In this document: positions 56,293 through 63,911 of the stretch, one piece after another
Position numbering within the stretch: the first letter of the stretch is position 1
How the letters are laid out: each line of letters starts with the position of its first letter
Source of the DNA: NCEH01 sp043195195
Lineage (GTDB): Bacteria; Pseudomonadota; Alphaproteobacteria; Rhizobiales; Xanthobacteraceae
Reading direction: 5' to 3'
DNA length: 64,000 nt
NCBI RefSeq assembly: GCF_043195195.1
Contig: NZ_JBAFWT010000028.1
Coordinates: 9,521 to 73,520 of the forward strand
Translations under genes and position numbers: made by a program
The notes under the pieces: generated by a model
What the model was told of the DNA's origin: nothing
Seen by the model: only the letters and a program-made list of their open reading frames with translations
Database searches by the model: none

Positions 56293-56343
56293 ACGTTGCG
56301 CCTGCCGGTTGCCGGCACTCCTGCGTTCAGACAAGGACCAGCC

Positions 56344-56766
56344 ATGCGCTTCCTTCACACGATGGTCCGGGTGACCGACCTCGACCAGTCCCTGGATTTC
56401 TATTGCAATAAGCTGGGCTTACATGAGGTGCGCCGCAAGGAGGTGCCGCAGGGACGCTACACGCTGATCTTCCTCGCCCCTCCGGGACAAGAGAATATCG
56501 CCGAGATCGAACTGACCTACAATTGGGACAAGGAGCCCTATGGGGAAGGGCGCAATTTCGGCCATCTCGCCTTCGAAGTCGATGATATCTATGGACTTTG
56601 CGAGCGGCTGCAAGCGGGCGGGGTGACCATCAACCGGCCGCCGCGCGACGGCTACATGGCCTTTGTGCGCTCGCCCGACAATGTCTCGGTGGAATTGCTG
56701 CAGAAGGGCGGCCCCAAGCCGCCGCAGGAGCCCTGGGCCTCCATGCCGAACACCGGAAAGTGGTGA
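56344..56766 (+). CDS. gloA: Lactoylglutathione lyase (glyoxalase I)
   Basis: The 140-aa protein starts MRFLHTMVRVTDLDQSLDFY and has the metal-binding His6, GRYTLIFLAPPGQENIAEIE (Glu), NFGHLAFEVDDIYGLCERLQ (His) and SVELLQKG (Glu). It detoxifies methylglyoxal with glutathione. Full length for the family. Confidence 0.93.
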   Translation: MRFLHTMVRVTDLDQSLDFYCNKLGLHEVRRKEVPQGRYTLIFLAPPGQENIAEIELTYNWDKEPYGEGRNFGHLAFEVDDIYGLCERLQAGGVTINRPPRDGYMAFVRSPDNVSVELLQKGGPKPPQEPWASMPNTGKW

Positions 56767-56910
56767 TTTCGGCCTCACAAAACCTTTATTAAACAACGGC
56801 TTGTCTGAGAAGATGGCCGGCTTTGCCGGCTTCATCCACAGGCGGAAGTGTTTCGGCGGGTACAGGTCTTGCCCGCCGCAACGCCTGCCCCTATAAGGGC
56901 CACGCGCTGT

Positions 56911-56985
56911 GCGCCCTTCGTCTATCGGTTAGGACGCCACCCTTTCACGGTGGAGAGAGGGGTTCGACTCCCCTAGGGCGCGCCA
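56911..56985 (+). tRNA. tRNA-Glu(TTC)
   Basis: GCGCCCT pairs with AGGGCGC, the anticodon stem CCACC/GGTGG holds CTTTCAC-like loop with anticodon TTC, the T-arm is AGGGG-TTCGACT-CCCCT, and CCA is encoded at 56983-56985. The gene is complete. tRNA-Glu genes are frequent integration sites, and atypical DNA follows. Confidence 0.95.
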
Positions 56986-57044
56986 TAGCACCTCTGTGTC
57001 AAAAAATCCTTGAGTTTCAAGGGCTTGGCATTGCGGTTTTTTGA

Positions 57045-57085
57045 GCTGGTACACCAGCCGGTACACCAAAAAGTACACCAGCCTA
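57045..57085. repeat. Triple GTACACCA repeat downstream of tRNA-Glu
   Basis: GGTACACCA, GGTACACCA and AGTACACCA follow each other; the first is within a palindrome GCTGG-TACA-CCAGC (57045-57058). They resemble binding sites near an att region, but no repeat of the tRNA end is found in the window. Confidence 0.4.
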
Positions 57086-57183
57086 GCCTGGGCTTTGGTA
57101 GGGCCAAACATAAGCCCTTTGCCGCCTTACCCACTCAAGATAGCGTCGACTCAAGCGAATCGGTTTTTGGCCCCGGTGCACAT

Positions 57184-57927
57184 ATGCAGTATGAGCTTAT
57201 TTCCGATGAGGATTACGACACCTTGCCGGAGGATCCGGAAAAGAAGTTTGTCGCTATAGAGCAAATATGCCGGCGCAACTTGTACCAGCTGATTTCGAAC
57301 GAAACACCAATCAACTTCGACAATATGCTGCGCTTGCAATATATGACAACAATATCGGCTTCAGCCGAAGAGCTTGGAATCAAAGGCATAACCTTTAACC
57401 GCCACACCAATGACATTGCAGGTAATTTTGAAAACTTTTCGTTGGATGTAAGTGGTGTCATCGCGCGCATTCGCCTGAGATCTAGCGGAACATCAGATCC
57501 AAACTCCGTACGCCTTAGTGCCAGGACACGGGCTCTTATCGGGCGAGAGGTTGAGCGGCTCCGGGAAATCATCGAGAAAGCGGAGATTCCCGATGCGAAA
57601 CGTAAGGCGCTACTGAAAAAGCTCGAAGAATTGTCCGAGGAGATCCACAAAAACCGCATGGCGTTTGGAAAAGCGCTTGCGATTGTGGCTTATGTCGCAG
57701 CTGGCTGCGCCACTGGGACAAGCTTTCTGGCCGATGCACCCGGTGCCATTGCAACGATCACGAAGCTGATAGGCACCGACAAGGCAGCGGAAGAGGCAGA
57801 GGCAGATAGGCTTCGTGGTCCAGCGCCTCAACGCGCCCTGCCCGCACCGAAGAACGAGGGAGCGTCAGTCAGCACGCCTAAGGCTCAACGCCCCCCCGGC
57901 AATCTGGATGACGAAATTCCATTCTAA
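57184..57927 (+). CDS. Accessory protein of unknown function (247 aa)
   Basis: ATG 57184 begins MQYELISDEDYDTLPEDPEK; a longer frame upstream runs through the repeats and is unlikely. A first helical part has KKFVAIEQICRRNLYQLISN and MTTISASAEELGIKGITFNR. A lysine-rich coil follows (EIIEKAEIPDAKRKALLKKL), then a hydrophobic segment IVAYVAAGCATGTSFLADAP and a disordered tail ending DDEIPF. Base use is lower in GC than the host. It may be a membrane-linked accessory or defence protein; no family is recognised. Confidence 0.5.
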   Translation: MQYELISDEDYDTLPEDPEKKFVAIEQICRRNLYQLISNETPINFDNMLRLQYMTTISASAEELGIKGITFNRHTNDIAGNFENFSLDVSGVIARIRLRSSGTSDPNSVRLSARTRALIGREVERLREIIEKAEIPDAKRKALLKKLEELSEEIHKNRMAFGKALAIVAYVAAGCATGTSFLADAPGAIATITKLIGTDKAAEEAEADRLRGPAPQRALPAPKNEGASVSTPKAQRPPGNLDDEIPF

Positions 57928-58034
57928 AAAGAATCACGAATAGGCATAGTCGGCAGCCTAAAAAACACTGATCCGCGCGGGCTGGCGAAAAAACAGATAC
58001 CCGAAGCCTGACACAGAAAATCCCCGCGCCCCGC

Positions 58035-58637
58035 TTACCCCGTCGGCCCATCCACCCGCTGCACCGCCGACACGCCAATCCCGAGCGTCTTGGCTACCTT
58101 CACGATGCCCATGCCCTGCGCCCGAAGCGCCCGGATGCGGGCCTCCATATCGGTGCCGATGGTCGGGCGGCCCAGTTTGCGGCCCTCTGCCCTTGCACGG
58201 GCAAGACCGGCCTTCACCCGCTCCTGGATCATGGCCCGCTCGAACTCGGCAAACACGCCCATCATCTGGAACATGGCGCGGCCGGAGGGCGTGGTGGTGT
58301 CCATGGCCTGCTGGTGCAGATAGAGGTCGGCGCCACGGGCGTGAAGGTCGGACAGGAACGCCACAAGGTCCGGCATGGAACGGCCGAGGCGATCCACGGA
58401 CCATGCGGCCACCATATCCACCTCGCGCCGGGTGATCGCCTTCAGCAGGGCATCGTATCCAGGGCGTTGCTGCCGCCCCTTGGCACCGGAGATGCCGGCA
58501 TCCTCGAACGTGGCCACGACGTTCCATCCCGCCTTGTCCGCCACGGCCTGTAGCTCGCGGCGCTGGTTCTCGGTGGTCTGATCGTGGGTGGAGACGCGGA
58601 AATAGAAGGCGACGCGCCGATGGGCCTTTGCGGGCAT
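58035..58637 (-). CDS. Serine recombinase (resolvase/invertase family)
   Basis: Start at ATG 58637. The 200-aa enzyme has catalytic Ser in FYFRVSTHDQTTENQRRELQ, then DAGISGAKGRQQRPGYDALL, MVAAWSVDRLGRSMPDL and AEFERAMIQERVKAGLARAR, with a C-terminal helix-turn-helix (GMGIVKVAKTLGIGVSAVQR). It is a small resolvase/invertase, not a large serine integrase. It may resolve or invert element DNA. A palindrome stands upstream. Confidence 0.92.
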   Translation of the reverse strand: MPAKAHRRVAFYFRVSTHDQTTENQRRELQAVADKAGWNVVATFEDAGISGAKGRQQRPGYDALLKAITRREVDMVAAWSVDRLGRSMPDLVAFLSDLHARGADLYLHQQAMDTTTPSGRAMFQMMGVFAEFERAMIQERVKAGLARARAEGRKLGRPTIGTDMEARIRALRAQGMGIVKVAKTLGIGVSAVQRVDGPTG

Positions 58638-58665
58638 GGGTGGGTTCCGGAATGTCAGTGAGGTA

Positions 58666-58693
58666 CATACCGAATACAACTGTTTACGGTATG
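58666..58693. promoter_or_regulatory. Palindrome upstream of the serine recombinase
   Basis: CATACCG (58666-58672) and CGGTATG (58687-58693) are inverted with a 14-bp A/T-rich spacer, just upstream of the recombinase gene. It may be a crossover (res-like) site or operator. Confidence 0.4.
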
Positions 58694-58872
58694 GCGTCAA
58701 CGGCCTTCGCAGGGCGTTGGAAATGCTGGGGCCGAAGCGGAGGTTTTCGGAGGGGCTTTCGGTATGGGCTGGCCACGGACCCGCAACGCCTCTCCAATGA
58801 CCCGCCCGTGGCTCCAGGGTCTTGGAGTTGGGAAGGGTACAGGGTAAGGCACCGGAGGCCTCACGGAGGGCG

Positions 58873-59562
58873 TCAGGACTCCGCTGGATTGGGTGCGGGA
58901 TCGGGTCTGACGGTCACCTTGAGCACCTCCGCCAGCCTCTCCTTCGGCCCCTTGCCCCATGCTTTGCGCTTGGTCTTGGTCCGCCCGTCGCGGGTCTGGT
59001 ACGTCGCCTTTCCATCGCTGGGCAGGGCGGGCCGAAGCCCCGTGGCGCGGTAGTGCGTCCCCCGAGGGATGACCGCCATGTTCTCCCGCCGGAGGTTGAA
59101 GCGATCCCCATCGCGGAAGACGACCACCTCATGATCGGCTGCATTGCAGATGAGCTTGGCCACGGAGCGACAACCGGCACCCACGGCAACGCCATGGCGT
59201 GCGGCATAGAGCGTGTCGTAGCCGAGGGTCTTCAGGCCGTGCCAGTCCCCCGCGTCCATCACCACGGGGTGGGAGGCGATGACCGTCCCCTTGCCGTTGG
59301 TGCGGATGGCCGTGAGGTGGATGGGCGCCGCGTCCGCGAGGGCGGGAGCATCAGGCCGGGGTGGAGGCGCATGGCCTGTCCTATCGGCTTGGAAGGGGCC
59401 ACGGGGGAGTCGCTGCGCGTTCTTATCTATCGAGGGCGGTTCGCAAATTTTCGCCAAATCTGCGGCGGGTCGAGGAAGCGGCAACGGAAATGGTGGGCTC
59501 TCCTCCACCTGCGACCAATCCTCGCCTCCGAAATCCAGCCAAGAACCGATGCCGCGCGTCAT
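58873..59562 (-). CDS. HNH/AP2-partner-like protein (229 aa)
   Basis: ATG 59562 overlaps the stop of the AP2-domain gene (ATGA). The first 110 residues are proline-rich and disordered. The C-terminal part has VVVFRDGDRFNLRRENMAVI, close to the GD-LDNRRENL motif of HNH homing-type endonucleases, but the usual histidines are missing or altered. A DNA-binding or degenerate nuclease role together with the AP2 protein is inferred. Confidence 0.45.
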   Translation of the reverse strand: MTRGIGSWLDFGGEDWSQVEESPPFPLPLPRPAADLAKICEPPSIDKNAQRLPRGPFQADRTGHAPPPRPDAPALADAAPIHLTAIRTNGKGTVIASHPVVMDAGDWHGLKTLGYDTLYAARHGVAVGAGCRSVAKLICNAADHEVVVFRDGDRFNLRRENMAVIPRGTHYRATGLRPALPSDGKATYQTRDGRTKTKRKAWGKGPKERLAEVLKVTVRPDPAPNPAES

Positions 59563-60356
59563 GCAGCCCCCGGAGCATCATCGGGCTCCCGAGGCGCATT
59601 GCCCTTCAGCCTCACCACGGGCTCTTGCGAGAGCGGCAGGGCGGACATGGGGCGCGTGTGGAAGCGTCCGTCAGGCCGCTTGAAGTTCCCCATGGCGAGC
59701 ACCTTGCGACCGTGGGGCTTGGCGGACCAGTTTCGCCCTTCCACAAGGTGAAGATCGGCAGAGGCAATGACCGCTTCGTATCCCATGGTCAGGGGAACAA
59801 CGGCGGTGTCACCTTCCACGAGGATTGGGCGGACGGTGCGGCGACGGATTCGGGATGCGCGGCGTTCGGCCAGCGCTTCGAGAGCCTGACGGCCCGCAGG
59901 GGAAACGACGGTGCAGGATGGACCACCCCGGCCATCAAATAGGAAGGGGGCCTCGCGGCGGGAGAGCGAGCGCTTGTCGGAGGTGGCAACCTTCGCCATC
60001 TCGAACCAGGTTGCTCCGGTGAGGCCAAGGGCGGAACGCAGGTCGTTGGCGAGAGACCAGGGGGCACCGTCTATCAGCACGCTCCGAACGGGCTTGCCGT
60101 TGATCTGGAAAGGCTCGCCTTGCTTGCAGGCGACCAGCAAGGACGCCGCTTTCCCCGGTCTGCCCTTCGGCTTGTTCCGCGCGGCTCGGGCGGCTTCGGC
60201 AGCGGCGTCTCGGTCGAGATACCATCCCACGGTGATCGTCTTGCCACGGGAGCGTGTCGAAGCCCGCCAAGCGCCTCGGGAGGAATCCCACGAGGTTCCG
60301 CTGTAGTCCTTGGCGGGGCGGTGGATGTCATCATCTGCGACCAGGATGCCGTTCAT
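59559..60356 (-). CDS. AP2-domain protein (265 aa)
   Basis: The protein begins MNGILVADDDIHRPAKDYSG. Residues about 18-60 form an AP2/ERF-like DNA-binding domain: GTSWDSSRGAWRASTRSRGK, TITVGWYLDRDAAAEAARAA. The rest has GKPVRSVLIDGAPWSLANDL and GYEAVIASADLHLVEGRNW, beta-rich regions possibly of a nuclease-like fold. AP2 domains in bacteria are found in phage and homing-endonuclease proteins. Confidence 0.6.
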   Translation of the reverse strand: MNGILVADDDIHRPAKDYSGTSWDSSRGAWRASTRSRGKTITVGWYLDRDAAAEAARAARNKPKGRPGKAASLLVACKQGEPFQINGKPVRSVLIDGAPWSLANDLRSALGLTGATWFEMAKVATSDKRSLSRREAPFLFDGRGGPSCTVVSPAGRQALEALAERRASRIRRRTVRPILVEGDTAVVPLTMGYEAVIASADLHLVEGRNWSAKPHGRKVLAMGNFKRPDGRFHTRPMSALPLSQEPVVRLKGNAPREPDDAPGAA

Positions 60357-60434
60357 GGGCCTTTCGGGGTTGGCGGGTGGTGGGGATTGGCATGGCGCCT
60401 GCCTTGGAAGGCGTGACGCGCATCGGAGACTTCT

Positions 60435-61493
60435 CTAGACGGCCTCAGCCCTCTTCGCCTTGTGCCGCCTTACGGTGGAGACCGACACCCCGACCATATC
60501 GGCTGTGTCCTTCGCGGGGACGCTGGGGAAGTGGTCGAGGACGAAAGCGATTTCCATGGCGATGCATGTGTTCCCGTGACGACTGACACGGAACATCTCC
60601 AGGGCGTGCCACGCTTCCTCGGTGGTCGCCTCGTTGCTCACCGGGAACAGCGTCGGGCGAAGGTGGTCATACCAAGGAGAAGGAGGACGAGGGGGAGCCG
60701 GTGGCATGGGCTTGGTTGCGTGACGAGCAAGAGCCTCCTGCATCGCCCTGTCGAAGTCGAAGGGGACGCCATCGACCACACAGGGGTGCCCGTCAGGGTA
60801 CGTGTCGTGGATGATGTCCTCTGCGGGGTCATAGTCAGGGTCAACCCCCCGAAACGGGCTGGGTAGTGTTTTCCCAGACACGCTTGAACTATTTTTATTC
60901 GACTGATCTTGCGTGGTGGTCGATTTCAGTTTGACGGGTCCCAGTGCTTTATAAGAGGTTGCACCAGAAGCGGCCATCGAACGCTTGCGGATGACTGAAG
61001 AAGCACGCTCTACTGTGCTCAAGGAAAGATCCAACAGAACGGCAATCTCCTTCTGTGTCAGTTCGGGATGCGTCCTCTTCAGGAATGCGACCTTATCGCC
61101 CGTGGAGCCACGGGGAAGGGCACGACGCATGCTGTCATTGGCCCGACCAATCCGACCGTCCCTGTCCCTTCGGTACCAGCGCTTCACGGACGCCAGACAC
61201 TCCGACCATCGGGACCGGGCATATTCCACGCCCTCGGGGGAGAGGAGGTCGAAGGGATAGCCCTCCGCATTGCGGAGCCGACGACCAAGACCAGCCTTTT
61301 CGTGGTGTCGCTGGAGACGGACACGGCCATTCTCCACCCAGCACAAGCCAGTGAGGCATAGCGCTTCCATCCCGTGACGACGGGAAACGCCCATCCGCTG
61401 AAGGAACACGGGAAGGGAGACGTAAGGCGCCGGTTCACGGGAGACCCCATTCCCGGTGGGGTGGGTCGTCTGTGTCGTGTACGACAAACTCAT
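60435..61493 (-). CDS. Element protein with two HTH regions (352 aa)
   Basis: Start at ATG 61493 (MSLSYTTQTTHPTGNGVSRE), which overlaps the stop of the AP2 gene upstream. Two helix-turn-helix segments are visible: GDKVAFLKRTHPELTQKEIA followed by VLLDLSLSTVERASSVI, and SVPAKDTADMVGVSVSTVRR at the C terminus. An acidic DPDYDPAEDIIHDTYPDG segment lies between. A regulator or replication initiator is possible. Confidence 0.5.
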   Translation of the reverse strand: MSLSYTTQTTHPTGNGVSREPAPYVSLPVFLQRMGVSRRHGMEALCLTGLCWVENGRVRLQRHHEKAGLGRRLRNAEGYPFDLLSPEGVEYARSRWSECLASVKRWYRRDRDGRIGRANDSMRRALPRGSTGDKVAFLKRTHPELTQKEIAVLLDLSLSTVERASSVIRKRSMAASGATSYKALGPVKLKSTTTQDQSNKNSSSVSGKTLPSPFRGVDPDYDPAEDIIHDTYPDGHPCVVDGVPFDFDRAMQEALARHATKPMPPAPPRPPSPWYDHLRPTLFPVSNEATTEEAWHALEMFRVSRHGNTCIAMEIAFVLDHFPSVPAKDTADMVGVSVSTVRRHKAKRAEAV

Positions 61494-61738
61494 TCGTCGC
61501 TCACGCCTTCCGGGAAGTTCGTCAGTGCCTTCGCACCGTGGTAGGTGCGGGCGAGGCTGTCGTAAGCCTTGGCTGCCGAGACCGGATCGGGATGGTAGCC
61601 GCCGAACATCCGAAGCCCGTCCACGGTGATATGGGTCGCCCATTGGCGATAGAGCGTGTCAAAGCTCACACCGCGCAGCCGTTGGGGACCGTTGCCGTCC
61701 TGAAGGTCAACGCGGGACATGTCCCGAAGCGAGGGCAT
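61490..61738 (-). CDS. Stand-alone AP2/ERF-like domain protein (82 aa)
   Basis: The 82-aa protein is almost only an AP2 domain: RLRGVSFDTLYRQWATHITV, RMFGGYHPDPVSAAKAYDSL, ARTYHGAKALTNFPEG. The pattern RGV-W-A-I-G-F-AA-AYD-A-G-A-NFP is that of plant ERF and bacterial AP2 domains. It could bind GC-rich DNA as a small regulator. ATG 61720 is an alternative start. Confidence 0.65.
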   Translation of the reverse strand: MPSLRDMSRVDLQDGNGPQRLRGVSFDTLYRQWATHITVDGLRMFGGYHPDPVSAAKAYDSLARTYHGAKALTNFPEGVSDE

Positions 61739-61740
61739 GG

Positions 61741-62031
61741 TCAGATACCCTCCCCAAACATGCCCTCAGCGGCGCCTTGTGATGCCAGATGCCTGCCCAT
61801 CGCCGCAGTCTTCGCGGCCTTGGAGCGCTCCATATCGGCGAGATAGGCGTCTCGCGCCGCGCGGCCGGCCTCCGTGGCGAGGTCGAAGATGGGCTTTGGC
61901 CGGGCGCCATCGGGTCGCAGCGTGGTCGGACTGATCTCATAGAGGCCAGCGGAGACCATGGATGCGGGTGTGTGGCTGCGGTTGATGGTGCCGTAGGAGC
62001 CGGGGATGTCGTGCATGTCGGTCTCGCTCAC
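61741..62031 (-). CDS. Element hypothetical protein (96 aa)
   Basis: The 96-aa product starts MSETDMHDIPGSYGTINRSH and has a charged helix AGRAARDAYLADMERSKAAK near the end. Its start overlaps the upstream stop (ATGA) and its end is 2 bp before the AP2 gene, so it is one operon. Function unknown. Confidence 0.5.
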   Translation of the reverse strand: MSETDMHDIPGSYGTINRSHTPASMVSAGLYEISPTTLRPDGARPKPIFDLATEAGRAARDAYLADMERSKAAKTAAMGRHLASQGAAEGMFGEGI

Positions 62032-62474
62032 GCGGCGAGCCCCAAGGATGCCATGCGCTCGGCAGCGGCGGCTTCGGCCTCTTCCTCAGCTTCACGCATC
62101 AAGGGGGCGATCTCCTCGGCATGCTGATGCAGAAGCTCAACCCGAAGGTCATGGAACGTGCCAACCATTTCGAGGAGTTCGGTGCGGGCTTCCAGGGTGC
62201 CGATGGTGGCGCTTGTGGCGGGCTTCCAGGGGGTGGCGTCACTGAGGACCACATACACCCCTTCGGAAGCGATCCGCAGGAGCGTGGGAACGCTCGGGTC
62301 AGCGGCGCGAAGGGCCTCGGTGACGCTCAGCAGTGCCCCTTCCACGCGCGATACGCAGCCGGCAAGGGAAGCCGTGACGTGTTCCATGGAGCCGTTGGGG
62401 TGGTGGATCGTGTAGGCGAGGGCGGCCACACCGGGCCGGGTGGCGGCACGGGTGACGACGTGAATGGTCTGCAT
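62028..62474 (-). CDS. RNase H-like protein lacking usual catalytic acids (tentative)
   Basis: The 148-aa protein follows the RNase HI plan: a first strand TIHVVTRAATRPGVAALAYT, a hairpin, the E-containing helix CVSRVEGALLSVTEALRAAD, strand IASEGVYVVLSD and a C-terminal LRVELLHQHAEEIAPLMREA. At positions where RNase HI has Asp (TDG, TDS, AD) this has Arg, Glu and Leu. Either it is an inactive relative or the similarity is chance. Confidence 0.4.
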   Translation of the reverse strand: MQTIHVVTRAATRPGVAALAYTIHHPNGSMEHVTASLAGCVSRVEGALLSVTEALRAADPSVPTLLRIASEGVYVVLSDATPWKPATSATIGTLEARTELLEMVGTFHDLRVELLHQHAEEIAPLMREAEEEAEAAAAERMASLGLAA

Positions 62475-62643
62475 CGGGAAGGAGGACCTTTCGAAGTTCG
62501 ATTCTGTGCAGGGGCACGGGAAAGCCGGCGGGAGCCGGGGGAGGAAAACCCCGCATGACCGCGTGCCCTGTCCCCATGGCGGCGGGGACAGGGGTGCGGG
62601 TCCTTGGGAAGGACGGGGGAGCGCTTAGGGGCGCTTGTGCAGT

Positions 62644-63585
62644 TTAGGCGGCGGCGACGGCGCCCGACGCGATTTCGATGGCGCAGTCGGGGCGCAGCAC
62701 GTCATGGCCGCAGGCATACTTGGCCACGAAGAACGTACCCTGCCGGCGGATTTCGTATTCGGACTCCACGCCCAGATCGAGGAGCTGGACGGTGCCCGCC
62801 GCCATCTTGTTGAAGATGAGACCCACCGTGGTGCGGAAGTCGCCCTGGTACTTGGAGGGGCCGGTCGTCACATTGGTGGACGGGACGTGGTTGGACTTGA
62901 CGATGGGCAGGCCTGCGATGGTCTCCACGATGCCGGATGCCACGGCACCCTTGGCGCCGAGGGTCGTGTCCACGAGGCGATCACGCTGGGCCAGCAGGTA
63001 ATACTGGGCCGGACGGAACACCGCGTATCGGTCGGACTGGCCGACGTTCTTCTCGTCCAGCGTCTGGGTGGCGGTGAACAGGCCCGCTTCAAGCTTCGCC
63101 GCGTCCGTGGCCATGGCGGCATCGGCGATGCGGGAACCGCCGGGACGGCCGGTCAGAGAGGACGTGGCACGAGCCGCGAGGGCGAGCACACAGGCAAGGT
63201 GGGTATCGTACTGATAGGCCAGCTCCTGCCCCAACTCGGCCGAATAGACGCTGCGCACGTCGTAGTGGTTCATCGCCTCGTCGATGTTGGCGATAAAGGT
63301 GTTGGACTGGAGAAGCTCGTCAACGGCAATCACCTTCTCCGCATGGTCGATGGCGGTGCCGTCGATCCAATGGCCGGGGGTGTGATAGGCGGACGTGGCG
63401 CGGCCCACGAGGGGGAATTGCGCCGTCTTGCCGTGGGCGATCTGGCGCACATAGGTGAGCGCCTTGAACACGTTGACGCGCTCGAACTCGGTGAGCACCT
63501 CGCCCCCGAAAATCTTGAGGAAGAGCGCGTCGGCGGCTCCCGCGCCATTGATCTGGCCAAGGCGGGAGACAGTGGTATCTGTCAT
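62644..63585 (-). CDS. T7-type podovirus major capsid protein
   Basis: Start at ATG 63585. The 313-aa protein matches T7 gp10-type capsids: DALFLKIFGGEVLTEFERVN, HGKTAQFPLVGRATSAYHTP, AIDHAEKVIAVDELLQSNTF and DEAMNHYDVRSVYSAELGQE correspond to gp10 motifs LFLKVFGGEVL, GKSAQFPVLGR and EDAMNHYDVRSEY. T7-like phages have tail tubular genes next, but the following genes here are AP2 and RNase H-like proteins. Length is near that of gp10A. This is a separate capsid lineage from the two HK97-type capsids in the prophage. Confidence 0.88.
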   Translation of the reverse strand: MTDTTVSRLGQINGAGAADALFLKIFGGEVLTEFERVNVFKALTYVRQIAHGKTAQFPLVGRATSAYHTPGHWIDGTAIDHAEKVIAVDELLQSNTFIANIDEAMNHYDVRSVYSAELGQELAYQYDTHLACVLALAARATSSLTGRPGGSRIADAAMATDAAKLEAGLFTATQTLDEKNVGQSDRYAVFRPAQYYLLAQRDRLVDTTLGAKGAVASGIVETIAGLPIVKSNHVPSTNVTTGPSKYQGDFRTTVGLIFNKMAAGTVQLLDLGVESEYEIRRQGTFFVAKYACGHDVLRPDCAIEIASGAVAAA

Positions 63586-63911
63586 GAAATGTCTGGTTCT
63601 TGTGATGTTGGAGAGGATGGCGACGGCTCGCGCATCGTTCCGGTAGTTCTGTCGGGCCGTGTCGGGGCTCCCCCTCAAGGGAGACCGGGACGAAGGCTTT
63701 CGAGAGCCGGGCAGGGTGCGGATGGGTCGGCCGTTCCCGAACACCAAGTCGGCGGTAGTTCTCGGCTATCCCCACCTCGGCGGGGAAAACGAGAGCCGCG
63801 AACGGCGTTACGGCTACCGCCTAGAAAGGCGTGTAGCGGCGTTGAGGCATCACAAGAGGGATGAGGGTTGGCGTGTGCAGGGATCGGACCTGCAACACGT
63901 CACCGAGGCGG
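63586..63911. other. 326-bp region without a supported gene
   Basis: Upstream of the T7-type capsid gene, no start gives a credible protein. It contains the repeated AGAACTACCG (63644-63653 and 63755-63764, minus-strand reading) and a hairpin CGTGTTGCAGG/CCTGCACACG near 63870-63900 that resembles a tRNA T-arm. It probably carries the promoter and leader for the capsid gene. Confidence 0.4.

Noticed and set aside
62635..63864. 409-aa open frame on the plus strand
   Set aside because: It is antisense to the clear T7-type capsid gene and has no domain pattern of its own.
63865..63900. tRNA-like T-arm hairpin (GCAGG-TCCGATC-CCTGC) on the minus strand
   Set aside because: No matching acceptor 5' strand or anticodon arm is found within tRNA distance, and the loop departs from TTCRANY; it overlaps the space before the capsid gene and is better treated as a plain hairpin.
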